Positions 6,947-14,382 of a stretch of 17,945 bases of DNA are shown piece by piece. The notes under the pieces are model-generated. The model searched no databases, had not been told where the DNA came from, and was given only the letters and a program-made list of their open reading frames with translations. Position 1 is the stretch's first letter, and each line of letters opens with the position of its first letter. The DNA comes from EX4572-165 sp002254885 (GTDB taxonomy: Archaea; Thermoplasmatota; E2; DHVEG-1): NCBI GenBank assembly GCA_029939595.1, contig JAOZSQ010000042.1:1-17945 (forward strand). The letters are read 5' to 3'. The position numbers were made by a program, and so were the translations under genes.

Positions 6947-7747
6947 TTATTTGGCTTTTACTATGAAGTTACCTTCAAATGAATCGCCATAGTGTGCAGT
7001 GAACAGACCGTTTCCAGATCCGAAAATAAAACCATTCATTTCTAATGAATTGTCACCAAATGCATATTGGCTGAATGTTCCGCTCCCAGTAGCTTTCACT
7101 TCACCAGATCTAATATCAATAGCGTTTTGGTTATATCCAATACCTCTTGCAAAATGGTTACTACCCCATTTTGTTTTACCAAGAGAACCAGAACCCATAC
7201 CTATTAAAGATATATCCGAAAGTGCGTTTGTATAGGAGTCATCTCGTTCTGAATTTGCAAGAGTAAAACCCATTCCAAAACTGCTAACATCTGATGCGCT
7301 TAACATTGGTTGATTTCCACTACCAATTCTTTCAGCTTGTGACTGATAAGGTGAGTTATCTAGATACATATCCATTGTTGCATCTGTTCCTTCAACCCAG
7401 CTTGAAAAAACCATTTTATGTGTATTGTGGTTTCTTGATCCTAGATTGTGTGTAGATTCAAATTCAAATCTAGATCTTGGAACGGTTCCTTTTGTTGAAA
7501 CACTTATTAAACTATCCATTAGTTCATCGGTTTGGTCTGTGTTTGCATTGTAATTACCTGCAAATCCGCCAATTCCAATAAAATGAGATCGTGCTTCTTC
7601 ATCGGTGCCTAAATCGCTATCTGCATTTATATCGATAAAACCAGATTCAATATCCATATCAATGTTTACGATTGTCTCTGCGCTTACAAAACCAGACATT
7701 GCAATAAGTGCAAAGACGGTTAGGCCGGTTAATAATATTTTTTTCAT
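6947..7747 (-). CDS. Secreted beta-rich protein of unknown function
   Basis: The product is 266 residues from the ATG at 7747. The frame is open from an ATG at 7768, but AGGTGA sits inside that extension 6-7 bases before the second ATG and decides the start. The signal peptide is residues 1-23 (FVSA|ET). The mature part has no Cys, no C-terminal anchor and no lipobox. It is rich in Gly, Ser, Asn and Asp and shows alternating patterns such as VNIDMDIESGFIDIN and GEVKATGSGTFSQYAF that suggest repeated beta strands. The repeated SGxGxxxxxY/F style near the C terminus (FGSGNGLFTAHYGDSFEGNF) hints at a beta-solenoid or sandwich (inference). No family is recognised. It is probably a structural or binding protein released outside the cell or held on the surface. 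Confidence 0.75.
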   Translation of the reverse strand: MKKILLTGLTVFALIAMSGFVSAETIVNIDMDIESGFIDINADSDLGTDEEARSHFIGIGGFAGNYNANTDQTDELMDSLISVSTKGTVPRSRFEFESTHNLGSRNHNTHKMVFSSWVEGTDATMDMYLDNSPYQSQAERIGSGNQPMLSASDVSSFGMGFTLANSERDDSYTNALSDISLIGMGSGSLGKTKWGSNHFARGIGYNQNAIDIRSGEVKATGSGTFSQYAFGDNSLEMNGFIFGSGNGLFTAHYGDSFEGNFIVKAK

Positions 7748-8055
7748 TTTTCTTTCACCTGTTTTCATTTGCTTTCGATTTTTTTTGGAGTTTAAAAGCC
7801 TAGTTTCTCCATTTTTTGATTCTAAACCTTAGTTGTTCTTGCCTTTGTTATATAAGGATTCTTGTACAGTTGTTATCATACATTTTTCTCCTAGTATTAA
7901 CCTAATGTAACTGTTATTTTTTATTACAAAAATTACTTCTCAATTGGTTAAAAAAAGGTGTAAAAAACTATCTTTGTTTAATTGTGTTAATATAATTAAT
8001 ATTTCCAATTTTTAACCGCAAAATATTTTTATATTTTTTTTATCTTTGATATTAT
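7748..8055. other. Divergent promoter region
   Basis: About 308 bases between divergent genes contain no ORF I would support. TTATATAAC at 7847-7855 (minus strand) is a good TATA box for the secreted-protein gene and implies a leader of about 75 bases. TTTATATTT at about 8030-8038 (plus strand) is 22 bases before the acetyltransferase ATG and fits a leaderless transcript. Confidence 0.5.
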
Positions 8056-8814
8056 ATGACTGAAACAAAGATTATTGAGATTACTGAACAAAACATTAAT
8101 TCGTATCCGCCTAGATGTTTCTTGAAAAATGATAACCCTGGTCAAATCAAAAAAAATGAATGGACCTTGAAACGTATGTCAGAAGGTATGAAAATAAAAC
8201 TGTTGTACATAGATAAAAAACTATGTGGTTACATTGAATATATCCCTGGTGAATTTGCTTGGAGGGCCATTGATGCAAATAATTATTTTTTTATCCATTG
8301 TATCTGGATGACACCAAATAAAAACAAGCAGAAAGGGTATGCATCTCAATTAATTCAAGAGTGTTTTAAAGATGCGAAAAATAATGATTCTTATGGTGTT
8401 GCCGTTATAACTAGTGATGGCCCATTTATGGCAAATAGAGAAGTATTTGAAAAAAATGGTTTTCATGCCATACAAGAAGATAAACCATATCAATTACTAG
8501 TGAAACAATTCAAGGATTGTAAACCCCCATCATTTCATAACTATAAAGATGAATTAAAAAAATATAAAGGACTTCACATAGTCTACTCCCATCAATGCCC
8601 ATGGGTTAATCGATTCATGGATGAAATGAAGGATCAAATAAATGAATTAGATATCTCAATAACAAAAATGGATAATGCAAAGGACGCACAACACAGCCCC
8701 TCGCTTTATGCTACATTCAACTTGATTTATGATGGAAAGTTACTGGCTGATCATTATATATCTGCACGTCGTTTTGAAAACATTATAAAAAAAGAGTTGA
8801 ACATGAAAAAATAA
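8056..8814 (+). CDS. GNAT acetyltransferase with YoaP-like C-terminal domain
   Basis: The product is 252 residues. Residues about 1-150 form a GNAT acyl-CoA transferase. The beta strand FFIHCIWMTPNKNKQKGYASQLI carries the acetyl-CoA pyrophosphate-binding loop (QKGYAS), and REVFEKNGF matches the last helix. Residues about 160-248 match the YoaP-like domain, with HIVYSHQCPW and a thioredoxin-like layout. C181 lies where thioredoxins carry their first active Cys, but there is no second Cys. This two-part architecture is known from Bacillus YoaP and many uncharacterised relatives. The acceptor is unknown. A TATA-like box 22 bases before the ATG suggests leaderless expression. The next gene is 52 bases downstream on the same strand. 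Confidence 0.87.
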   Translation: MTETKIIEITEQNINSYPPRCFLKNDNPGQIKKNEWTLKRMSEGMKIKLLYIDKKLCGYIEYIPGEFAWRAIDANNYFFIHCIWMTPNKNKQKGYASQLIQECFKDAKNNDSYGVAVITSDGPFMANREVFEKNGFHAIQEDKPYQLLVKQFKDCKPPSFHNYKDELKKYKGLHIVYSHQCPWVNRFMDEMKDQINELDISITKMDNAKDAQHSPSLYATFNLIYDGKLLADHYISARRFENIIKKELNMKK

Positions 8815-8866
8815 TAAATTCATATTCGTAAAGTTCTAGTAATTCCTAATATATCTAGTATATCTC

Positions 8867-10060
8867 ATGAAAGAATATGATATTGAACGGTCTAATGCAT
8901 TTATTGAAACATTTGAAATTGACCCTTATAAAAAGGGAGTGTTATCAGGTTTATCCTTTGCTGTTAAAGATATCGTCGATATCTCGGGTCATGTGACGGG
9001 GTGTGGTAATCCTTCATGGAGAAACTCTCAAAAAAACGCTGTTTCAAATGCTTTTTGTATTGATCAGTTACTTTCCAATGGAGCAAAGTGTACTGGAAAA
9101 ACACATACTGATGAATTTGCTTTTAGTCTTTTAGGGGAAAATCATTTTTATGGAACGCCTAAAAATCCAAAAGCTCCAGATCGGGTTCCAGGTGGATCTT
9201 CCAGTGGTTCTGCATCTGCGGTTGCCTGTAATCTAGTAGATTTTGCTATTGGAACAGATACTGGTGGGTCCATAAGAATTCCTGCATCAAACTGTGGTAT
9301 TTGGGGTTTTAGACCATCTCATGGCAGGATTTCTGTTGCAGGTGTCCATCCATTTGCACCAACATTTGATACTGTTGGAATTCTTGCTTCTACTTATGAA
9401 ACTTTATCAAAAACTATGCATACTCTTATTACATCAGAACCTGAAAATGAAAATGTGGAACCTTCTTTTTTTATTCTTAATGATGCATTTCAAATAAGTG
9501 ATAAAGATGTAAGAAAAACATTATTGGACAATCTTAATGGGAAGAAAATTAATTTTGAATCTGTTTCTTTTTCAGATATTGGCAATTTTGGAATAGATTT
9601 GAGTTTTGAGACGATTTTTCATACATATTGTCAGATTCAATGGGCAGAAATATGGAATACACACGGAGGCATCATACAAAACCTAAAACCTGTTCTAGGA
9701 ATGCATGCTAAAAAGAATTTTGAGATAACATCTCAAGTTGATAGATCCAAAATTCAAGATGCTTTGATGATGCGTGAATCGTTTTCAAAAACCATAAACA
9801 GATTCCTAGGAAATAATGAAATATTAACCATTCCTACTTCTCCTACACTAGCACCAAAAAAGGGTAGTATTGGAAAAGATCGAAGAGCCGGTGATTATTA
9901 CCCTAGAACCCTTGGATTAACTGCAATTTCTGGTCTTGCACGTTTACCTCAGATCTCTATTCCGTTTGCATCAATTAATCATATTCCCATTGGTCTCTCT
10001 TTGATTGCAGGTAAAGATAATGACGAGTTTTTGATGTATATTGCAAAAAGATTTCAATAA
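8867..10060 (+). CDS. Amidase-signature enzyme, AMI1-like
   Basis: This 397-residue enzyme belongs to the amidase signature family, which hydrolyses carboxamides with a Ser-cisSer-Lys triad. K34 lies in SGLSFAVKDIVDISG, the cis-Ser in the GGSSSGSASAVA loop (about 109-120) and the nucleophile S135 in GTDTGGSIRIPA. The order and wording of these blocks, with GFRPSHGRIS and FDTVGILA after them, resemble plant AMI1 (indole-acetamide hydrolase), which is also shorter than typical 450-500-residue members. The real substrate in an archaeon is unknown. It is not GatA: no gatB or gatC lies nearby and the length is wrong. There is no signal peptide, so it should be cytoplasmic. Start ATG at 8867; TATA-like tracts occur at about 8847-8855, but cotranscription with the acetyltransferase gene is possible. 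Confidence 0.92.
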   Translation: MKEYDIERSNAFIETFEIDPYKKGVLSGLSFAVKDIVDISGHVTGCGNPSWRNSQKNAVSNAFCIDQLLSNGAKCTGKTHTDEFAFSLLGENHFYGTPKNPKAPDRVPGGSSSGSASAVACNLVDFAIGTDTGGSIRIPASNCGIWGFRPSHGRISVAGVHPFAPTFDTVGILASTYETLSKTMHTLITSEPENENVEPSFFILNDAFQISDKDVRKTLLDNLNGKKINFESVSFSDIGNFGIDLSFETIFHTYCQIQWAEIWNTHGGIIQNLKPVLGMHAKKNFEITSQVDRSKIQDALMMRESFSKTINRFLGNNEILTIPTSPTLAPKKGSIGKDRRAGDYYPRTLGLTAISGLARLPQISIPFASINHIPIGLSLIAGKDNDEFLMYIAKRFQ

Positions 10061-10067
10061 GTAATTA

Positions 10068-10077
10068 TTTATAATTA
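10068..10077 (+). promoter_or_regulatory. TATA-like box of the beta-lactamase-like gene
   Basis: TTTATAATTA is centred about 25 bases before the ATG at 10097, immediately after the amidase stop. This spacing predicts a leaderless transcript separate from the amidase gene. Confidence 0.45.
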
Positions 10078-10096
10078 ATATGTTATTTATATTTAT

Positions 10097-11341
10097 ATGG
10101 CTGCAAAAATTAATAAAAAACACATATTTGTTTTACTTTCATTGATTCTTTTTGTTGGTACAATCATAAGCCCTGCACTATTGGGTTTCTCATCAAGCAA
10201 TGCAAACGATTTACGTATTGAAAAAATAAATGGCATTTCTGACATTCTATTTGACAATTATATAAAAATCTTGATGAAAATTGGACATAAACCATCCATT
10301 GCAAGCTGCATCATTCAAGATGATCAGATTATTTGGTCAAAAGGATATGGATACTATGATATTGAAAATCAAAAACCGGCAACAACCGACACTCTTTACC
10401 TTCAAGCATCTGTATCGAAAACAGTAACAGCAACAGCTCTAATGCAGCTTTATGAACAAGGATTATTTGAGCTGGATGATGATTTGAATGATTATTTACC
10501 ATTTGTATTTAGAAATCCAAATCACCCTGACCTGCCAATTACATTTCGTATGCTTCTTTCACATCGTTCAAGTCTTGCAGATGACAATCTCTACTGGATC
10601 TGTCTATCTTATCTGCCTGGTGATCCTGACGTTGAAGGTTTTCCAGATCCATGGTTAAAGGAATATTTAACTCCTGGTGGGCAAGGATTTAGTTCTTCAA
10701 CATGGTCACAAGAAAAACCTGGTGATGCGTATTATTATGCAAATGTTGGGTATTCTCTAATTGCATATCTTGTGGAACTTCTTTCAGGTCAAAATTTTAA
10801 CGAATATTGTAAAGAACATATTTTTAGGCCATTACAAATGGATCAATCAAGTTTCAGATTAAGAGACCATAACATTGATGATATCGCGATCCCATATGAA
10901 TATAAAAATGGTGGATATTTTAGGCATCCTCATTATGGAATACATATTCTTCACCCTGCAATAACACTTCGAACCTCTATTGAAGAGTTCTCTCATTTCA
11001 TTATTGCTTTTATGAATGGTGGTGTTTGGAATAATATACGAATTTTAGATGCGTCAACTGTTGACCTAATGCATACAGCTCATTTTTCCCCAGATGACAA
11101 ATACAACTATGGGCTTGGTTGGACTATTACCAATAAAAAAGTTGGAAAAGATGAGGTAGGACATAGTGGAGGATATGTTGGTGTTCATGATCTAGTCACA
11201 ATCATACCAGAAGATGATATCGCGGTTCTTCTTTTCTCTAATGAACTTGATTCTGAGCTTATTGCATCTAAAACTGAACGTAAGGCATTTAATGGCATTG
11301 ATAAAGCAATCTTTCAAAAAGCATATCGAATCATTTCATAA
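10097..11341 (+). CDS. Serine beta-lactamase-like hydrolase (S12 family)
   Basis: The product is 414 residues. One N-terminal hydrophobic segment (about 9-31) is a signal peptide or anchor, so the catalytic domain lies outside the cell. The penicillin-binding-fold motifs are in order: SxxK at S105-K108 (QASVSKTVTATALMQLYEQG), YxN at Y214-N216 (YYYANVGYS) and HxG at H356-G358 (HSGGYVG). This is the class C beta-lactamase/DD-peptidase (family S12) arrangement. Archaea lack murein, and relatives in archaea are usually esterases, peptidases or lactonases of unknown substrate. Drug resistance should therefore not be inferred from the fold. Length is normal for the family. The next small gene begins 54 bases downstream with its own TATA-like tract. 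Confidence 0.93.
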   Translation: MAAKINKKHIFVLLSLILFVGTIISPALLGFSSSNANDLRIEKINGISDILFDNYIKILMKIGHKPSIASCIIQDDQIIWSKGYGYYDIENQKPATTDTLYLQASVSKTVTATALMQLYEQGLFELDDDLNDYLPFVFRNPNHPDLPITFRMLLSHRSSLADDNLYWICLSYLPGDPDVEGFPDPWLKEYLTPGGQGFSSSTWSQEKPGDAYYYANVGYSLIAYLVELLSGQNFNEYCKEHIFRPLQMDQSSFRLRDHNIDDIAIPYEYKNGGYFRHPHYGIHILHPAITLRTSIEEFSHFIIAFMNGGVWNNIRILDASTVDLMHTAHFSPDDKYNYGLGWTITNKKVGKDEVGHSGGYVGVHDLVTIIPEDDIAVLLFSNELDSELIASKTERKAFNGIDKAIFQKAYRIIS

Positions 11342-11394
11342 ACAAAACCCAATAAAAAAGTTTAACAAATAGGTTCTTATTCCGTTTTTTCCGC

Positions 11395-11559
11395 ATGCAG
11401 AAAATCTTTAAAATATGGCTGATTGGTATTTTTATTCTAACATTACTAGCAATCTTTGTTGTAGATACTGCATCACTAATTTTTGGTTTCCTTTTACTTC
11501 CAATCCTTGTTATTACTGCAGCCATTATTATTTTAGGATATTATACAGAAAGGAATTAA
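11395..11559 (+). CDS. Small two-helix membrane protein
   Basis: An ATG at 11395 opens 54 codons ending at TAA 11557-11559. The product starts MQKIFKIWLIG and has two hydrophobic stretches (about 8-23 and 27-47) broken by Asp24, then a short polar tail YYTERN. This is typical of a small membrane protein, and the pattern is hard to produce by chance. A TATA-like TTTAACAAAT is about 29 bases before the ATG, consistent with a leaderless transcript. It converges on the MscS gene, 31 bases from its stop. No family is recognised; a role near the membrane or in channel regulation is only a guess from position. Confidence 0.6.
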   Translation: MQKIFKIWLIGIFILTLLAIFVVDTASLIFGFLLLPILVITAAIIILGYYTERN

Positions 11560-11602
11560 AAAAAAAGGAAAAAGAAAGAATGTGTCTTGATTATTTATCA
11601 AG
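11560..11602 (-). terminator. Terminator of the MscS gene
   Basis: On the minus strand, CTTGAT/ATCAAG (11586-11602) forms a 6-bp stem over the MscS stop region. It is followed by a T-rich tract with a run of nine T. Confidence 0.5.
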
Positions 11603-12412
11603 ATGAACATCCATTTGTGGGTAAGGTATATTGATTCCTTCTTTATCATATGATTCTTTTATTGTTTTTTGGAAATCAAAATAAAAACCCCAATAATCTG
11701 GTGTTTTTACCCAGGGTCTTATGACAAGAACCACAGCGGAATCGGCAAATTCTTTTATTGCAACTTGAGGGGCAGGATCTGAAAGAATACGATCATCATT
11801 ATTTAATAAATCCATGGTTATCTTAATCACTTTATCTAAATCATCATTGTATCCAACACCCATCTCCATATCGACTCTTCGAATAGGATTCTTTGTGTAA
11901 TTTACAATGTTACTACCCCATACTGATTTGTTTGGAATTATGACATGTTTATTATCAACTGTATCTAATTCTGTTACGCTGATTCCTACATTTTTTATTG
12001 TTCCACTTTCACCATTGACCTCGACATAATCTCCTGCAATAAATGGTTTTGTTATTGCTACCATAAAACCAGATGCAATATTACTTAATGTATCTCCAAG
12101 GGCAAAACCAAGTACAAAACCAAGGACAACAGAAACACTTACAAGTGCTGCACCAATCTCAATTCCAAGGAATGCAAGAGATGCACCAACCACAAAAACA
12201 GAGAGAATTAATCTAAGAATTCTTGATGAAAATTCAGCTAGAATCTCCCCCATTTTTGTTTTGATCATCCATTTCTTCAAAACACTGCATACAATCCTTA
12301 CGAGTATTATTCCAATAATAAGAACCATTACAGCAAGAAGTATATTCCAAAGACTGATGCCTATCAAGGGTAAAGGTTCCTCTAAATTTATTCCTGCAAT
12401 TATAAAATCCAT
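11591..12412 (-). CDS. mscS: MscS-type small-conductance mechanosensitive channel
   Basis: The product is 273 residues, close to the 286 of E. coli MscS. Three membrane helices lie at about 20-42, 62-84 and 86-118. The third is the pore helix, rich in Gly and Ala (GAALVSVSVVLGFVLGFALG). It runs into the beta-domain signature IASGFMVAITKPFIAGDYVEV and the conserved IIPNKSVWGSNIVNYTKNP. The C-terminal alpha/beta cage domain (about 178-268) is complete. The product should open under membrane tension in hypo-osmotic shock and release solutes. GGAGAG lies about 6 bases before the ATG at 12412. Gene orientation is convergent with the small membrane-protein gene. Confidence 0.95.
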   Translation of the reverse strand: MDFIIAGINLEEPLPLIGISLWNILLAVMVLIIGIILVRIVCSVLKKWMIKTKMGEILAEFSSRILRLILSVFVVGASLAFLGIEIGAALVSVSVVLGFVLGFALGDTLSNIASGFMVAITKPFIAGDYVEVNGESGTIKNVGISVTELDTVDNKHVIIPNKSVWGSNIVNYTKNPIRRVDMEMGVGYNDDLDKVIKITMDLLNNDDRILSDPAPQVAIKEFADSAVVLVIRPWVKTPDYWGFYFDFQKTIKESYDKEGINIPYPQMDVHLDK

Positions 12413-12708
12413 TATATCTCTCCATAAATCTCTTAATTATTTTGTTTGATATTACACCTCAAATTTAAGGATAATATCATCTATAATGAAAGATGTTTTA
12501 CTTAAAAATATTTCCATTTGCTCTACCCTATATTGCATCTCTTTTGATTTTGACAACCAATTTTCATTTGTTATGATAGGTTTTTTTCAGTTTTTTGCCA
12601 TTTGTACTGTAATCTGTTTTCCCTTAGAGTTTTTTATTAGACAATTGCTCATCTAGATACAAGAGCAAGATAACATAGTCCAGCTTTTGCAAATGCTCAA
12701 TGATCATC
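12413..12708. other. Intergenic region with weak small frames
   Basis: About 296 bases upstream of mscS and downstream of the cysteine-cluster gene. A plus-strand frame of 56 codons (ATG 12486 to TAG 12656; Phe-, Ile- and Cys-rich) and a 27-codon minus-strand frame starting one base after the ykgJ-like stop are open. Neither has a ribosome site or a recognisable motif. Oligopyrimidine tracts on the plus strand make Phe-rich frames likely by chance. I treat the region as non-coding with low certainty. Confidence 0.35.
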
Positions 12709-13281
12709 TTAATAATCTTGTATATGTAACCAGTCTAGGTATGCTGAAAAAATTGTTGATTTTCCTTGTATTTTTAAACCTCCTTCTTGTATCTGAAGTT
12801 GCTTTTCCATCAAAATTAATTTTTTATATTCAGTAGGATGATTTTTTTTAAGAAAATCAAGTAATCCTTCATAAAACTGGGTTGCCTGAGGGCAAAAATA
12901 GATTCCTGAAAGAACCGCTTCATTTGTGGTAAGATTGATACATAATGGAAATGTACGACAAACAAAGCCTCTATGTTCATAAATCAAACAGTTATTATTT
13001 TCTAAAAATGGACAAGGAGTTTTTAATGAAATCTCTTGGTTATCCTTATCTTTGTATTTCGCATTTACATATTTTTTATAAAAAATATCTTCATTGATTC
13101 CTAGAAAATCAGCAATCTCTTTGATTTCTTCTTTGAAAAAGGGAAGGGGTTGGAAATATTTGCAGCATAAACCACAATCACAACAATCACCATATTCTTT
13201 TAATATTTCATCGCCAACAAATAAATCGTCATCACCGTTGAATTCCAGCATATCTCTAACTCCAATAAATTCATTAATCAT
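12709..13281 (-). CDS. YkgJ-type cysteine-cluster protein
   Basis: The product is 190 residues. It has the UPF0153/YkgJ signature: C33-C34-x-C36-G-x-C39-C40 near the start, then C90-P, C98, RGFVC108RTFPLC114 and C130. Ten cysteines in this order are thought to bind a metal, zinc or an iron-sulfur cluster; family members are annotated as zinc/iron-chelating but their function is unsettled. It has no signal peptide and should be cytoplasmic. The last 50 residues, including EKQLQIQEGGLKIQ, extend beyond the core. The start ATG at 13281 is preceded by TATA-like tracts at about 13291-13320 with almost no leader. It is divergent from the repair-like gene, 81 bases away, so control could be shared. 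Confidence 0.9.
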   Translation of the reverse strand: MINEFIGVRDMLEFNGDDDLFVGDEILKEYGDCCDCGLCCKYFQPLPFFKEEIKEIADFLGINEDIFYKKYVNAKYKDKDNQEISLKTPCPFLENNNCLIYEHRGFVCRTFPLCINLTTNEAVLSGIYFCPQATQFYEGLLDFLKKNHPTEYKKLILMEKQLQIQEGGLKIQGKSTIFSAYLDWLHIQDY

Positions 13282-13362
13282 ATAAATAAGGATTAATAAA
13301 TCATTGGTATATCTTTTAAAAATGAGTTTTATATGTGATGGTAGTTAAGAGCATTGAGTTCT

Positions 13363-14191
13363 ATGGATTTGATTACAAATAATATTAAACAAAAGATACA
13401 AAACTTGATTCTCGAAAATCTATTTAAAAAAAACATTAATGAAACAGAGAAAGGTATAGCTGAAGTCCTTGATATTCTTTATGAAAACATACCAGTCAAT
13501 AAACGAATCTCATATGGTGCATATTATACTATAAAGATTCTTTCAAAATTTATCTTTGAAGGTTTGGACAATAAAAAAGAGTTGGTCTATCAATCACTTG
13601 TTCTTGTTCTTGAATTAAATAGAGAATCGTGTGTCGTGTGTCTGTCTTGATATCCAATCATGGTATGCCAATGAAAATTCAACATATATCAAAAAAATAG
13701 TGCCATTTTTTAAGGTTTCAGCCATTGATGAGGACTGGAAAATGCGAGAAACCTCTGCCGGGTTTTTTCATAGTATGATTAAACATCATCCTGAAATAAT
13801 GAAATCATATTTACAGATTTTTTCAACAGATTCAAATCCTAAGTTACGTCGGTTTGCCAGCGAAACACTTCGTCCAGTTGCAGAGAATCGATGGATTCAG
13901 AAAAAACCTGAGTATTCATTATCAATATTGCAAGGTATGTTCACAGAATCATCTGCGTATCCTCGAACATCAGTTGGAAACAATCTTAGTGATCTTGCAA
14001 GAAAAAACCCAGATCTCATCTATAACATTGTTAAAGATCTTGTTCAAAATGGTAATAAAAATTCATATTGGATTGCATACAGAGCATGTCGAAATCTTGT
14101 AAAAAAAGAACCTATCAAAGTCATGGATCTATTACTCATTGATGAATATAAATATAAAAAAAACCGTTATAAACGAATTGATTATTTATAA
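13363..14191 (+). pseudogene. DNA-alkylation-repair-like HEAT protein, frameshifted
   Basis: Two overlapping frames make one protein. The first runs from ATG 13363 (preferred over a TTG at 13354; TATA-like TTTTATATG about 32 bases before) to a stop at 13650. The second continues in the +1 frame to 14191. A perfect 7-bp tandem duplication (CGTGTGT twice, 13628-13641) lies at the junction. Removing one unit gives a continuous frame of about 273 residues reading LNRESCVCLDIQSWYANENS. The second half has HEAT-like helices: DWKMRETSAGFFHSM, KLRRFASETLRPVAENRWI, RTSVGNNLSDLARKNPD and WIAYRACRNLVKKEP. They resemble AlkD-type DNA alkylation repair proteins, which bind DNA with HEAT repeats. Whether it has glycosylase activity cannot be told. 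It is either a recent pseudogene, a phase-variable gene or an assembly error. Confidence 0.75.
13628..13641. repeat. 7-bp tandem duplication causing the frameshift
   Basis: CGTGTGT is present twice in direct succession. Its length is one more than a multiple of three, which exactly accounts for the frame change between the two halves of the HEAT-repeat gene. Confidence 0.85.
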
Positions 14192-14220
14192 TTGAAAACT
14201 AATTCTTTTTTCTAAGTAAC

Positions 14221-14337
14221 ATGCTTCGAAAAACAATAAATTTTTATGATCAAAATATTGCCAGACTTTTTATTCATTGGGCCTGGAAACATCCAAAAGA
14301 AGTCGATGGAATTAGGGGAAAAGTAGGCGCACATTGA
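14221..14337 (+). CDS. Small hypothetical ORF or gene fragment
   Basis: ATG 14221 opens 38 codons (MLRKTINFYDQNIARLFIHWAWKH and on to GAH) ending at TGA 14335-14337. The composition, with Trp, His and charged residues in amphipathic order, looks coding rather than random. TTTATAATT about 30 bases before the ATG could be a TATA box. It may be a complete small protein or the surviving N terminus of a larger gene. No family is recognised. Confidence 0.35.
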   Translation: MLRKTINFYDQNIARLFIHWAWKHPKEVDGIRGKVGAH

Positions 14338-14382
14338 ACAAATGAAAAATGATTTTTTACATATAAATTGACGATGTATTTT

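Noticed and set aside
8867..10060. Calling the amidase GatA of the glutamyl-tRNA amidotransferase.
   Set aside because: It is too short, the active-site blocks match AMI1 better, and no gatB or gatC is adjacent.
10097..11341. Calling the S12-type hydrolase an antibiotic-resistance beta-lactamase.
   Set aside because: The motifs identify the fold only. Archaea have no murein target and many relatives are esterases or peptidases.
12486..12656. A 56-codon plus-strand frame between mscS and the cysteine-cluster gene.
   Set aside because: No ribosome site, poor TATA spacing, and Phe/Ile-rich composition expected from pyrimidine-rich sequence. Kept only as a note on the intergenic region.
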